This document shows, piece after piece, positions 49,641 to 61,228 of a DNA stretch of 64,000 nucleotides. Position 1 is the stretch's first letter. Every line of letters begins with the position of its first letter. The position numbers and the translations under genes are program-made. Location of the stretch: contig OZ022349.1 in assembly GCA_963989245.1 (NCBI GenBank), positions 34,279,616 through 34,343,615 on the forward strand, read 5' to 3'. Source of the stretch: Nansenia antarctica. Lineage: Eukaryota; Chordata; Actinopteri; Argentiniformes; Microstomatidae. Below the pieces are notes generated by a model that did not search any database, had not been told where the DNA came from, and worked only from the letters and a program-made list of their open reading frames with translations.

Positions 49641-51776
49641 TTGGCTGTTTGTGATTGGCTGTTTCCTCAGACGACTGTTTGTGATTGGCTGTTTCCTCAG
49701 ACGACTGTTTGTGATTGGCTGTTTCCTCAGACGACTGTTTGTGATTGGCTGTTTCCTTAGACGACTGTTTGTGATTGGCTGTTTCCTCAGACGGCTGTTT
49801 GTGATTGGCTGTTTCCTCAGACGACTGTTTGTGATTGGCTGTTTCCTCAGACGACTGTTTGTGATTGGCTGTTTGTGATTGGCTGTTTCCTCAGACGACT
49901 GTTTGTGATTGGCTGTTTCCTCAGACGACTGTTTGTGATTGGCTGTTTCCTCAGACGACTGTTTGTGATTGGCTGTTTCCTCAGACGACTATTTGTGATT
50001 GGCTGTTTCCTCAGACGGCTGTTTGTGATTGGCTGTTTCCTCAGACGACTGTTTGTGATTGGCTGTTTCCTCAGACGACTGTTTGTGATTGGCTGTTTGT
50101 GATTGGCTGTTTCCTCAGACGACTGTTTGTGATTGGCTGTTTCCTCAGACGACTGTTTGTGATTGGCTGTTTCCTCAGACGACTGTTTGTGATTGGCTGT
50201 TTTATCAGACGACTGTTTGTGATTGGCTGTTTTCTCAGACGACTGTTTGTGATTGGCTGTTTCCTCAGACGACTGTTTGTGATTGGCTGTTTCCTCAGAC
50301 GACTGTTTGTGATTGGCTGTTTCCTCAGACGACTGTTTGTGATTGGCTGTTTCCTCAGACGACAGTTTGTGATTGGCTGTTTCCTCAGACGACTGTTTGT
50401 GATTTTCTGTTTGTGATTGGCTGTATCCTCAGACGACTGTTTGTGATTGGCTGTTTCCTCAGACGACTGTTTGTGATTGGCTGTTTCCTCAGACGACTGT
50501 TTGTGATTGGCTGTTTCCTCAGACGGCTGTTTGTGATTGGCTGTTTCCTCAGACGACTGTTTGTGATTGGCTGTTTCCTCAGACGACTGTTTGTGATTGG
50601 CTGTTTCCCCAGACGACAGTTTGTGATTGGCTGTTTCCTCAGACGAATGTTTGTGATTGGCTGTTTGTGATTGGCTGTTTCCTCAGACGACTGTTTGTGA
50701 TTGGCTGTTTCCTCAGACGACTGTTTGTGATTGGCTGTTTCCTCAGACGACTGTTTGTGATTGGCTGTTTCCTCAGACGACTGTTTGTGATTGGCTGTTT
50801 CCTCAGACGACTGTTTGTGATTGGCTGTTTGTGATTGGATGTTTCCTCAGACGGCTGTTTGTGATTGGCTGTTTCCTCAGACGACTGTTTGTGATTGGCT
50901 GTTTCCTCAGACGACTGTTTGTGATTGGCTGTTTTCTCAGACGACTGTTTGTGATTGGCTGTTTCCTCAGACGACTGTTTGTGATTGGCTGTTTCCTCAG
51001 ACGACTGTTTGTGATTGGCTGTTTCCTCAGACGACTGTTTGTGATTGGCTGTTTCCTCAGACGACTGTTTGTGATTGGCTGTTTGTGATTGGATGTTTCC
51101 TCAGACGGCTGTTTGTGATTGGCTGTTTCCTCAGACGACTGTTTGTGATTGGCTGTTTCCTCAGACGACTGTTTGTGATTGGCTGTTTTCTCAGACGACT
51201 GTTTGTGATTGGCTGTTTCCTCAGACGACTGTTTGTGATTGGCTGTTTCCTCAGACGACTGTTTGTGATTGGCTGTTTCCTCAGACGACTGTTTGTGATT
51301 GGCTGTTTCCTCAGACGACAGTTTGTGATTGGCTGTTTCCTCAGACGACTGTTTGTGATTTTCTGTTTGTGATTGGCTGTATCCTCAGACGACTGTTTGT
51401 GATTGGCTGTTTCCTCAGACGACTGTTTGTGATTGGCTGTTTCCTCAGACGACTGTTTGTGATTGGCTGTTTCCTCAGACGGCTGTTTGTGATTGGCTGT
51501 TTCCTCAGACGACTGTTTGTGATTGGCTGTTTCCTCAGACGACTGTTTGTGATTGGCTGTTTCCCCAGACGACAGTTTGTGATTGGCTGTTTCCTCAGAC
51601 GAATGTTTGTGATTGGCTGTTTGTGATTGGCTGTTTCCTCAGACGACTGTTTGTGATTGGCTGTTTCCTCAGACGACTGTTTGTGATTGGCTGTTTCCTC
51701 AGACGACTGTTTGTGATTGGCTGTTTCCTCAGACGACTGTTTGTGATTGGCTGTTTCCTCAGACGACTGTTTGTGA
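49641..51776 (+). repeat. 2,136-bp segment, copy 1 of 2 (offset 5,206 bp)
   Basis: Runs of 224, 224, 314, 254, 164, 254, 284, 254 and 164 bp. Markers are CCTTAG near 49758, ACTATTTG near 49990, TTTTATC near 50203, GATTTTCTG at 50403 and 51359, and GGATG at 50821 and 51075. The same series fills 54847-56982. Confidence 0.87.
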
Positions 51777-53050
51777 TTGGCTGTTTGTGATTGGATGTTT
51801 CCTCAGACGGCTGTTTGTGATTGGCTGTTTCCTCAGACGACTGTTTGTGATTGGCTGTTTCCTCAGACGACTGTTTGTGATTGGCTGTTTCCTCAGACGA
51901 CTGTTTGTGATTGGCTGTTTCCTCAGACGGCTGTTTGTGATTGGCTGTTTCCTCAGACGGCTGTTTGTGATTGGCTGTTTCCTCAGACGACTGTTTGTGA
52001 TTGGCTGTTTCCTCAGACGGCTGTTTGTGATTGGCTGTTTACTCAGACGACTGTTTGTGATTGGCTGTTTCCTCAGACGACTGTTTGTGATTGGCTGTTT
52101 CCTCAGACGACTGTTTGTGATTGGCTGTTTCCTCAGACGACTGTTTGTGATTGGCTGTTTCCTCAAACGTCTGTTTGTGATTGGCTGTTTTCTCAGACGA
52201 CTGTTTGTGATTGGCTCTTTCCTCAGACGACTGTTTGTGATTGGCTGTTTCCTCAGACGACTGTTTGTGATTGGCTGTTTCCTCAGACGACAGTTTGTGA
52301 TTGGCTGTTTCCTCAGACGACTGTTTGTGATTGGCTGTTTCCTCAGACGACTGTTTGTGATTGGATGTTTCCTCAGACGGCTGTTTGTGATTGGCAGTTT
52401 CCTCAGACGACTGTTTGTGATTGGCTGTTTCCTCAGACGACTGTTTGTGATTGGCTGTTTCCTCAGACGACTGTTTGTGATTGGCTGTTTCCTCAGACGG
52501 CTGTTTGTGATTGGCTGTTTCCTCAGACGGCTGTTTGGGATTGGCTGTTTCCTCAGACGACTGTTTGTGATTGGCTGTTTCCTCAGACGGCTGTTTGTGA
52601 TTGGCTGTTTACTCAGACGACTGTTTGTGATTGGCTGTTTCCTCAGACGACTGTTTGTGATTGGCTGTTTCCTCAGACGACTGTTTGTGATTGGCTGTTT
52701 CCTCAGATGGCTGTTTGTGATTGGATGTTTCCTCAGACGGCTGTTTGTGATTGGCTGTTTCCTCAGACGACTGTTTGTGCTTGACTGTTTCGTCAGACGA
52801 CTGTTTGTGATTGGCTGTTTCCTCATACGACTGTTTGTGATTGGCAGTTTTCTCAGACGACTGTTTGTGATTGGCTGTTTCCTCAGACGACTGTTTGTGA
52901 TTGGCTGTTTCCTCAGACGACTGTTTGTGATTGGCTGTTTCCTCAGACGACTGTTTGTGATTGGCTGTTTCCTCAGACGGCTGTTTGTGATTGGCTGTTT
53001 CCTCAGACGACTGTTTGTGATTGGCTGTTTCCTCAGACGACTGTTTGTGA
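51777..53050 (+). repeat. Chimeric 42-unit block, copy 1
   Basis: The left part follows the long variant-rich block (TTTACTC, CAAACGTC near 52165, GGCTCTTT, GGCAGTTT, TTTGGGATT near 52536, second TTTACTC). From the CAGATGGC unit near 52707 it follows the 734-bp block of the 1,750-bp repeat (GTGCTTGAC/CGTCAG near 52779, CATACG, GGCAGTTTTC). The joint lies between about 52630 and 52700. The total of 1,274 bp keeps the 30n+14 rule, so the exchange was in register. Confidence 0.88.
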
Positions 53051-53572
53051 TTGGCTGTTTGTGATTGGCTGTTTCCTCAGACGACTGTTTGTGATTGGCT
53101 GTTTCCTCAGACGACTGTTTGTGATTGGCTGTTTCCTCAGACGACTGTTTGTGATTGGCTGTTTCCTTAGACGACTGTTTGTGATTGGCTGTTTCCTCAG
53201 ACGGCTGTTTGTGATTGGCTGTTTCCTCAGACGACTGTTTGTGATTGGCTGTTTCCTCAGACGACTGTTTGTGATTGGCTGTTTGTGATTGGCTGTTTCC
53301 TCAGACGACTGTTTGTGATTGGCTGTTTCCTCAGACGACTGTTTGTGATTGGCTGTTTCCCCAGACGACAGTTTGTGATTGGCTGTTTCCTCAGACGAAT
53401 GTTTGTGATTGGCTGTTTGTGATTGGCTGTTTCCTCAGACGACTGTTTGTGATTGGCTGTTTCCTCAGACGACTGTTTGTGATTGGCTGTTTCCTCAGAC
53501 GACTGTTTGTGATTGGCTGTTTCCTCAGACGACTGTTTGTGATTGGCTGTTTCCTCAGACGACTGTTTGTGA
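53051..53572 (+). repeat. Short runs between the chimeric blocks
   Basis: Runs of 224, 134 and 164 bp with CCTTAG near 53168 and one CCCC/CAG/AATG ending before 53409. It separates the two chimeric blocks, giving a 1,796-bp repeat distance. Confidence 0.78.
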
Positions 53573-54846
53573 TTGGCTGTTTGTGATTGGATGTTTCCTC
53601 AGACGGCTGTTTGTGATTGGCTGTTTCCTCAGACGACTGTTTGTGATTGGCTGTTTCCTCAGACGACTGTTTGTGATTGGCTGTTTCCTCAGACGACTGT
53701 TTGTGATTGGCTGTTTCCTCAGACGGCTGTTTGTGATTGGCTGTTTCCTCAGACGGCTGTTTGTGATTGGCTGTTTCCTCAGACGACTGTTTGTGATTGG
53801 CTGTTTCCTCAGACGGCTGTTTGTGATTGGCTGTTTACTCAGACGACTGTTTGTGATTGGCTGTTTCCTCAGACGACTGTTTGTGATTGGCTGTTTCCTC
53901 AGACGACTGTTTGTGATTGGCTGTTTCCTCAGACGACTGTTTCTGATTGGCTGTTTCCTCAAACGTCTGTTTGTGATTGGCTGTTTTCTCAGACGACTGT
54001 TTGTGATTGGCTCTTTCCTCAGACGACTGTTTGTGATTGGCTGTTTCCTCAGACGACTGTTTGTGATTGGCTGTTTCCTCAGACGACAGTTTGTGATTGG
54101 CTGTTTCCTCAGACGACTGTTTGTGATTGGCTGTTTCCTCAGACGACTGTTTGTGATTGGATGTTTCCTCAGACGGCTGTTTGTGATTGGCAGTTTCCTC
54201 AGACGACTGTTTGTGATTGGCTGTTTCCTCAGACGACTGTTTGTGATTGGCTGTTTCCTCAGACGACTGTTTGTGATTGGCTGTTTCCTCAGACGGCTGT
54301 TTGTGATTGGCTGTTTCCTCAGACGGCTGTTTGGGATTGGCTGTTTCCTCAGACGACTGTTTGTGATTGGCTGTTTCCTCAGACGGCTGTTTGTGATTGG
54401 CTGTTTACTCAGACGACTGTTTGTGATTGGCTGTTTCCTCAGACGACTGTTTGTGATTGGCTGTTTCCTCAGACGACTGTTTGTGATTGGCTGTTTCCTC
54501 AGATGGCTGTTTGTGATTGGATGTTTCCTCAGACGGCTGTTTGTGATTGGCTGTTTCCTCAGACGACTGTTTGTGCTTGACTGTTTCGTCAGACGACTGT
54601 TTGTGATTGGCTGTTTCCTCATACGACTGTTTGTGATTGGCAGTTTTCTCAGACGACTGTTTGTGATTGGCTGTTTCCTCAGACGACTGTTTGTGATTGG
54701 CTGTTTCCTCAGACGACTGTTTGTGATTGGCTGTTTCATCAGACGACTGTTTGTGATTGGCTGTTTCCTCAGACGGCTGTTTGTGATTGGCTGTTTCCTC
54801 AGACGACTGTTTGTGATTGGCTGTTTCCTCAGACGACTGTTTGTGA
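53573..54846 (+). repeat. Chimeric 42-unit block, copy 2
   Basis: Same composition and same joint (near 54430-54500) as 51777-53050, offset by 1,796 bp. The chimera therefore arose once and was then duplicated. Private changes are TTCTGATTGG near 53943 and TTTCATCAG near 54738. Confidence 0.88.
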
Positions 54847-56982
54847 TTGGCTGTTTGTGATTGGCTGTTTCCTCAGACGACTGTTTGTGATTGGCTGTTT
54901 CCTCAGACGACTGTTTGTGATTGGCTGTTTCCTCAGACGACTGTTTGTGATTGGCTGTTTCCTTAGACGACTGTTTGTGATTGGCTGTTTCCTCAGACGG
55001 CTGTTTGTGATTGGCTGTTTCCTCAGACGACTGTTTGTGATTGGCTGTTTCCTCAGACGACTGTTTGTGATTGGCTGTTTGTGATTGGCTGTTTCCTCAG
55101 ACGACTGTTTGTGATTGGCTGTTTCCTCAGACGACTGTTTGTGATTGGCTGTTTCCTCAGACGACTGTTTGTGATTGGCTGTTTCCTCAGACGACTATTT
55201 GTGATTGGCTGTTTCCTCAGACGGCTGTTTGTGATTGGCTGTTTCCTCAGACGACTGTTTGTGATTGGCTGTTTCCTCAGACGACTGTTTGTGATTGGCT
55301 GTTTGTGATTGGCTGTTTCCTCAGACGACTGTTTGTGATTGGCTGTTTCCTCAGACGACTGTTTGTGATTGGCTGTTTCCTCAGACGACTGTTTGTGATT
55401 GGCTGTTTTATCAGACGACTGTTTGTGATTGGCTGTTTTCTCAGACGACTGTTTGTGATTGGCTGTTTCCTCAGACGACTGTTTGTGATTGGCTCTTTCC
55501 TCAGACGACTGTTTGTGATTGGCTGTTTCCTCAGACGACTGTTTGTGATTGGCTGTTTCCTCAGACGACAGTTTGTGATTGGCTGTTTCCTCAGACGACT
55601 GTTTGTGATTTTCTGTTTGTGATTGGCTGTATCCTCAGACGACTGTTTGTGATTGGCTGTTTCCTCAGATGACTGTTTGTGATTGGCTGTTTCCTCAGAC
55701 GACTGTTTGTGATTGGCTGTTTCCTCAGACGGCTGTTTGTGATTGGCTGTTTCCTCAGACGACTGTTTGTGATTGGCTGTTTCCTCAGACGACTGTTTGT
55801 GATTGGCTGTTTCCCCAGACGACAGTTTGTGATTGGCTGTTTCCTCAGACGAATGTTTGTGATTGGCTGTTTGTGATTGGCTGTTTCCTCAGACGACTGT
55901 TTGTGATTGGCTGTTTCCTCAGACGACTGTTTGTGATTGGCTGTTTCCTCAGACGACTGTTTGTGATTGGCTGTTTCCTCAGACGACTGTTTGTGATTGG
56001 CTGTTTCCTCAGACGACTGTTTGTGATTGGCTGTTTGTGATTGGATGTTTCCTCAGACGGCTGTTTGTGATTGGCTGTTTCCTCAGACGACTGTTTGTGA
56101 TTGGCTGTTTCCTCAGACGACTGTTTGTGATTGGCTGTTTTCTCAGACGACTGTTTGTGATTGGCTGTTTCCTCAGACGACTGTTTGTGATTGGCTGTTT
56201 CCTCAGACGACTGTTTGTGATTGGCTGTTTCCTCAGACGACTGTTTGTGATTGGCTGTTTCCTCAGACGACTGTTTGTGATTGGCTGTTTGTGATTGGAT
56301 GTTTCCTCAGACGGCTGTTTGTGATTGGCTGTTTCCTCAGACGACTGTTTGTGATTGGCTGTTTCCTCAGACGACTGTTTGTGATTGGCTGTTTTCTCAG
56401 ACGACTGTTTGTGATTGGCTGTTTCCTCAGACGACTGTTTGTGATTGGCTGTTTCCTCAGACGACTGTTTGTGATTGGCTGTTTCCTCAGACGACTGTTT
56501 GTGATTGGCTGTTTCCTCAGACGACAGTTTGTGATTGGCTGTTTCCTCAGACGACTGTTTGTGATTTTCTGTTTGTGATTGGCTGTATCCTCAGACGACT
56601 GTTTGTGATTGGCTGTTTCCTCAGACGACTGTTTGTGATTGGCTGTTTCCTCAGACGACTGTTTGTGATTGGCTGTTTCCTCAGACGGCTGTTTGTGATT
56701 GGCTGTTTCCTCAGACGACTGTTTGTGATTGGCTGTTTCCTCAGACGACTGTTTGTGATTGGCTGTTTCCCCAGACGACAGTTTGTGATTGGCTGTTTCC
56801 TCAGACGAATGTTTGTGATTGGCTGTTTGTGATTGGCTGTTTCCTCAGACGACTGTTTGTGATTGGCTGTTTCCTCAGACGACTGTTTGTGATTGGCTGT
56901 TTCCTCAGACGACTGTTTGTGATTGGCTGTTTCCTCAGACGACTGTTTGTGATTGGCTGTTTCCTCAGACGACTGTTTGTGA
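54847..56982 (+). repeat. 2,136-bp segment, copy 2 of 2
   Basis: Same nine run lengths and markers as 49641-51776. Private changes include GGCTCTTTCC near 55493 and CAGATGAC near 55669. Confidence 0.87.
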
Positions 56983-59944
56983 TTGGCTGTTTGTGATTGG
57001 ATGTTTCCTCAGACGGCTGTTTGTGATTGGCTGTTTCCTCAGACGACTGTTTGTGATTGGCTGTTTCCTCAGACGACTGTTTGTGATTGGCTGTTTCCTC
57101 AGACGACTGTTTGTGATTGGCTGTTTCCTCAGACGGCTGTTTGTGATTGGCTGTTTCCTCAGACGGCTGTTTGTGATTGGCTGTTTCCTCAGACGACTGT
57201 TTGTGATTGGCTGTTTCCTCAGACGGCTGTTTGTGATTGGCTGTTTACTCAGACGACTGTTTGTGATTGGCTGTTTCCTCAGACGACTGTTTGTGATTGG
57301 CTGTTTCCTCAGACGACTGTTTGTGATTGGCTGTTTCCTCAGACGACTGTTTGTGATTGGCTGTTTCCTCAAACGTCTGTTTGTGATTGGCTGTTTTCTC
57401 AGACGACTGTTTGTGATTGGCTCTTTCCTCAGACGACTGTTTGTGATTGGCTGTTTCCTCAGACGACTGTTTGTGATTGGCTGTTTCCTCAGACGACAGT
57501 TTGTGATTGGCTGTTTCCTCAGACGACTGTTTGTGATTGGCTGTTTCCTCAGACGACTGTTTGTGATTGGATGTTTCCTCAGACGGCTGTTTGTGATTGG
57601 CAGTTTCCTCAGACGACTGTTTGTGATTGGCTGTTTCCTCAGACGACTGTTTGTGATTGGCTGTTTCCTCAGACGACTGTTTGTGATTGGCTGTTTCCTC
57701 AGACGGCTGTTTGTGATTGGCTGTTTCCTCAGACGGCTGTTTGGGATTGGCTGTTTCCTCAGACGACTGTTTGTGATTGGCTGTTTCCTCAGACGGCTGT
57801 TTGTGATTGGCTGTTTACTCAGACGACTGTTTGTGATTGGCTGTTTCCTCAGACGACTGTTTGTGATTGGCTGTTTCCTCAGACGACTGTTTGTGATTGG
57901 CTGTTTCCTCAGACGACTGTTTGTGATTGGCTGTTTCCTCAGACGACTGTTTGTGATTGGCTGTTTCCTCAGACGACTGTTTGTGATTGGCTGTTTGTGA
58001 TTGGCTGTTTCCTCAGACGACTGTTTGTGATTGGCTGTTTCCTCAGACGACTATTTGTGATTGGCTGTTTCCTCAGACGACTGTTTGTAATTGGCTGTTT
58101 CCTCAGACGACTATTTGTGATTGGCTGTTTCCTCAGACGACTGTTTGTGATTGGCTGTTTCCTCAGACGACAGTTTGTGATTGGCTGTTTCCTCAGACGA
58201 CTGTTTGTGATTGGCTGTTTGTGATTGGCTGTTTCCTCAGACGACTGTTTGTGATTGGATGTTTCCTCAGACGGCTGTTTGTGATTGGCTGTTTCCTCAG
58301 ACGACTGTTTGTGATTGGCTGTTTCCTCAGACGACTGTTTGTGATTGGCTGTTTCCTCAGACGACAGTTTGTGATTGGCTGTTTTCTCAGACGACTGTTT
58401 GTGATTGGCTGTTTGTGATTGGCTGTTTCCTCAGACGACTGTTTGTGATTGGATGTTTCCTCTGACGGCTGTTTGTGATTGGCTGTTTCCTCAGACGACT
58501 GTTTGTGATTGGCTGTTTCCTCAGACGACTGTTTGTGATTGGCTGTTTCCTCAGACGACTGTTTGTGATTGGCTGTTTGTGATTGGCTGTTTCCTCAGAC
58601 GACTGTTTGTGATTGGATGTTTCCTCAGACGGCTGTTTGTGATTGGCTGTTTCCTCAGACGACTGTTTGTGATTGGCTGTTTCCTCAGACGACTGTTTGT
58701 GATTGGCTGTTTCCTCCGACGACAGTTTGTGATTGGCTGTTTCCTCAGACGACTGTTTGTGATTGGCTGTTTGTGATTGGCTGTTTCCTCAGACGACTGT
58801 TTGTGATTGGATGTTTCCTCAGACGGCTGTTTGTGATTGGCTGTTTCCTCAGACGACTGTTTGTGATTGGCTGTTTCCTCAGACGACTGTTTGTGATTGG
58901 CTGTTTCCTCAGACGACTGTTTGTGATTGGCTGTTTCCTCAGACGACTGCTTGTGATTGGCTGTTTCCTCAGACGACTGTTTGTGATTGGCTGTTTCCTC
59001 AGACGACTGTTTGTGATTGGCTGTTTCCTCAGACGGCTGTTTGTGATTGGCTGTTTCCTCAGACGACTGTTTGTGATTGGCTGTTTCCTCAGACGACTGT
59101 TTGTGATTGGCTGTTTCCTCAAACGTCTGTTTGTGATTGGCTGTTTTCTCAGACGACTGTTTGTGATTGGCTCTTTCCTCAGACGACTGTTTGTGATTGG
59201 CTGTTTCCTCAGACGACTGTTTGTGATTGGCTGTTTCCTCAGACGACTGTTTGTGATTGCCTGTTTCCTCAGACGACAGTTTGTTATTGGCTGTTTCCTC
59301 AGACGACTGTTTGTGATTGGCTGTTTGTGATTGGCTGTTTCCTCAGACGACTGTTTGTGATTGGCTGTTTCCTCAGACGACTATTTGTGATTGGCTGTTT
59401 CCTCAGACGACTGTTTGTGATTGGCTGTTTCCTCAGACGACTGTTTGTGATTGGCTGTTTCCTCAGACGACTGTTTGTGATTGGCTGTTTCCTCAGACGA
59501 CAGTTTGTGATTGGCTGTTTCCTCAGACGACTGTTTGTGATTGGCTGTTTGTGATTGGCTGTTTCCTCAGACGACTGTTTGTGATTGGATGTTTCCTCAG
59601 ACGGCTGTTTGTGATTGGCTGTTTCCTCAGACGACTGTTTGTGATTGGCTGTTTCCTCAGACGACTGTTTGTGATTGGCTGTTTCCTCAGACGACTGTTT
59701 GTGATTGGCTGTTTCCTCAGACGACTGTTTGTGATTGGCTGTTTCCTCAGATGACTGTTTGTGATTGGCTGTTTCCTCAGACGGCTGTTTGTGATTGGCT
59801 GTTTCCTCAGACGACTGTTTGTGATTGGCTGTTTCCTCAGACGACTGTTTGTGATTGGCTGTTTCCTCAGACGGCTGTTTGTGATTGGCTGTTTCCTCAG
59901 ACGACTGTTTGTGATTGGCTGTTTCCTCAGACGACTGTTTGTGA
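56983..59944 (+). repeat. Long block (33 units) and tail, relative of 22137-24844
   Basis: Runs of 1,004, 224, 194, 164, 194, 554, 224 and 404 bp, parallel to 22137-24844. The second TTTACTC unit (near 57807) follows GTGATTGG rather than the GTGATAGG seen at 22, 34 and 36 kb, placing it with the 51-54 kb copies. Private changes are a second ACTATTTG near 58113, TCTGACGG at 58463, CTCCGACG near 58717 and GTTATTGG near 59285. Confidence 0.83.
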
Positions 59945-61228
59945 TTGGCTGTTTGTGATTGGCTGTTTCCTCAGACGACTGTTTGTGATTGGTTGTTTCC
60001 TCAGACGACTGTTTGTGATTGGCTGTTTCCTCAGACGACTGTTTGTGATTGGCTGTTTCCTCAGACGACAGTTTGTGATTGGCTGTTTCCTCAGACGACT
60101 GTTTGTGATTGGCTGTATCCTCAGACGACTGTTTGTGATTGGCTGTTTCCTCAGACGACTGTTTGTGATTGGCTGTTTCCTCAGACGACTGTTTGTGATT
60201 GGCTGTTTCCTCAGACGACTGTTTGTGATTGGCTGTTTCCTCAGACGACTGTTTGTGATTGGCTGTTTCCTCAGACGGCTGTTTGTGATTGGATGTTTCC
60301 TCAGACGGCTGTTTGTGATTGGCTGTTTGTGATTGGCTGTATCCTCAGACGACTGTTTGTGATTGGCTGTTTCCTCAGACGACTGTTTGTGACTGGCTGT
60401 TTGTGATTGGCTGTTTCCTCAGACGACTGTTTGTGATCGGCTGTTTCCTCAGACGACAGTTTGTGATTGGCTGTTTCCTCAGACGACTGTTTGTGATTGG
60501 CTGTTTCCTCAGACGACTGTTTGTGATTGGCTGTTTCCTCAGACGACTGTTTGTGATTGGCTGTTTCCTCAGACGACTGTTTGTGATTGGCTGTTTCCTC
60601 AGACGACTGTTTGTGATTGGCTGTTTCCTCAGACGACTGTTTGTGATTGGCTGTTTCCTCAGACGACTGTTTGTGATTGGCTGTTTTCTCAGACGACTGT
60701 TTGTGATTGGCTGTTTCCTCAGACGACTGTTTGTGATTGGCTGTTTCCTCAGACGACTGTTTGTGATTGGCTGTTTCCTCAGACGACTGTTTGTGATTGG
60801 CTGTTTCCTCAGACGACAGTTTGTGATTGGCTGTTTCCTCAGACGACTGTTTGTGATTTTCTGTTTGTGATTGGCTGTATCCTCAGACGACTGTTTGTGA
60901 TTGGCTGTTTCCTCAGACGACTGTTTGTGATTGGCTGTTTCCTCAGACGACTGTTTGTGATTGGCTGTTTCCTCAGACGGCTGTTTGTGATTGGCTGTTT
61001 CCTCAGACGAATGTTTGTGATTGGCTGTTTGTGATTGGCTGTTTCCTCAGACGACTGTTTGTGATTGGCTGTTTCCTCAGACGACTGTTTGTGATTGGCT
61101 GTTTCCTCAGACGACTGTTTGTGATTGGCTGTTTCCTCAGACGACTGTTTGTGATTGGCTGTTTCCTCAGACGACTGTTTGTGATTGGCTGTTTGTGATT
61201 GGATGTTTCCTCAGACGGCTGTTTGTGA
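59945..61228 (+). repeat. Mosaic runs with GGTTG and GATTTTCTG markers
   Basis: Runs of 374, 74, 464, 164, 164 and 44 bp. GGTTGTTTCC near 59992 and GGCTGTATCC near 60113 recall the blocks at 2326 and 4189. GTGACTGG at 60391 lies at a junction and GTGATCGG near 60437 is private. The final 44-bp run (61185-61228) is the only case of two half-units separated by a single full unit. Confidence 0.78.
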
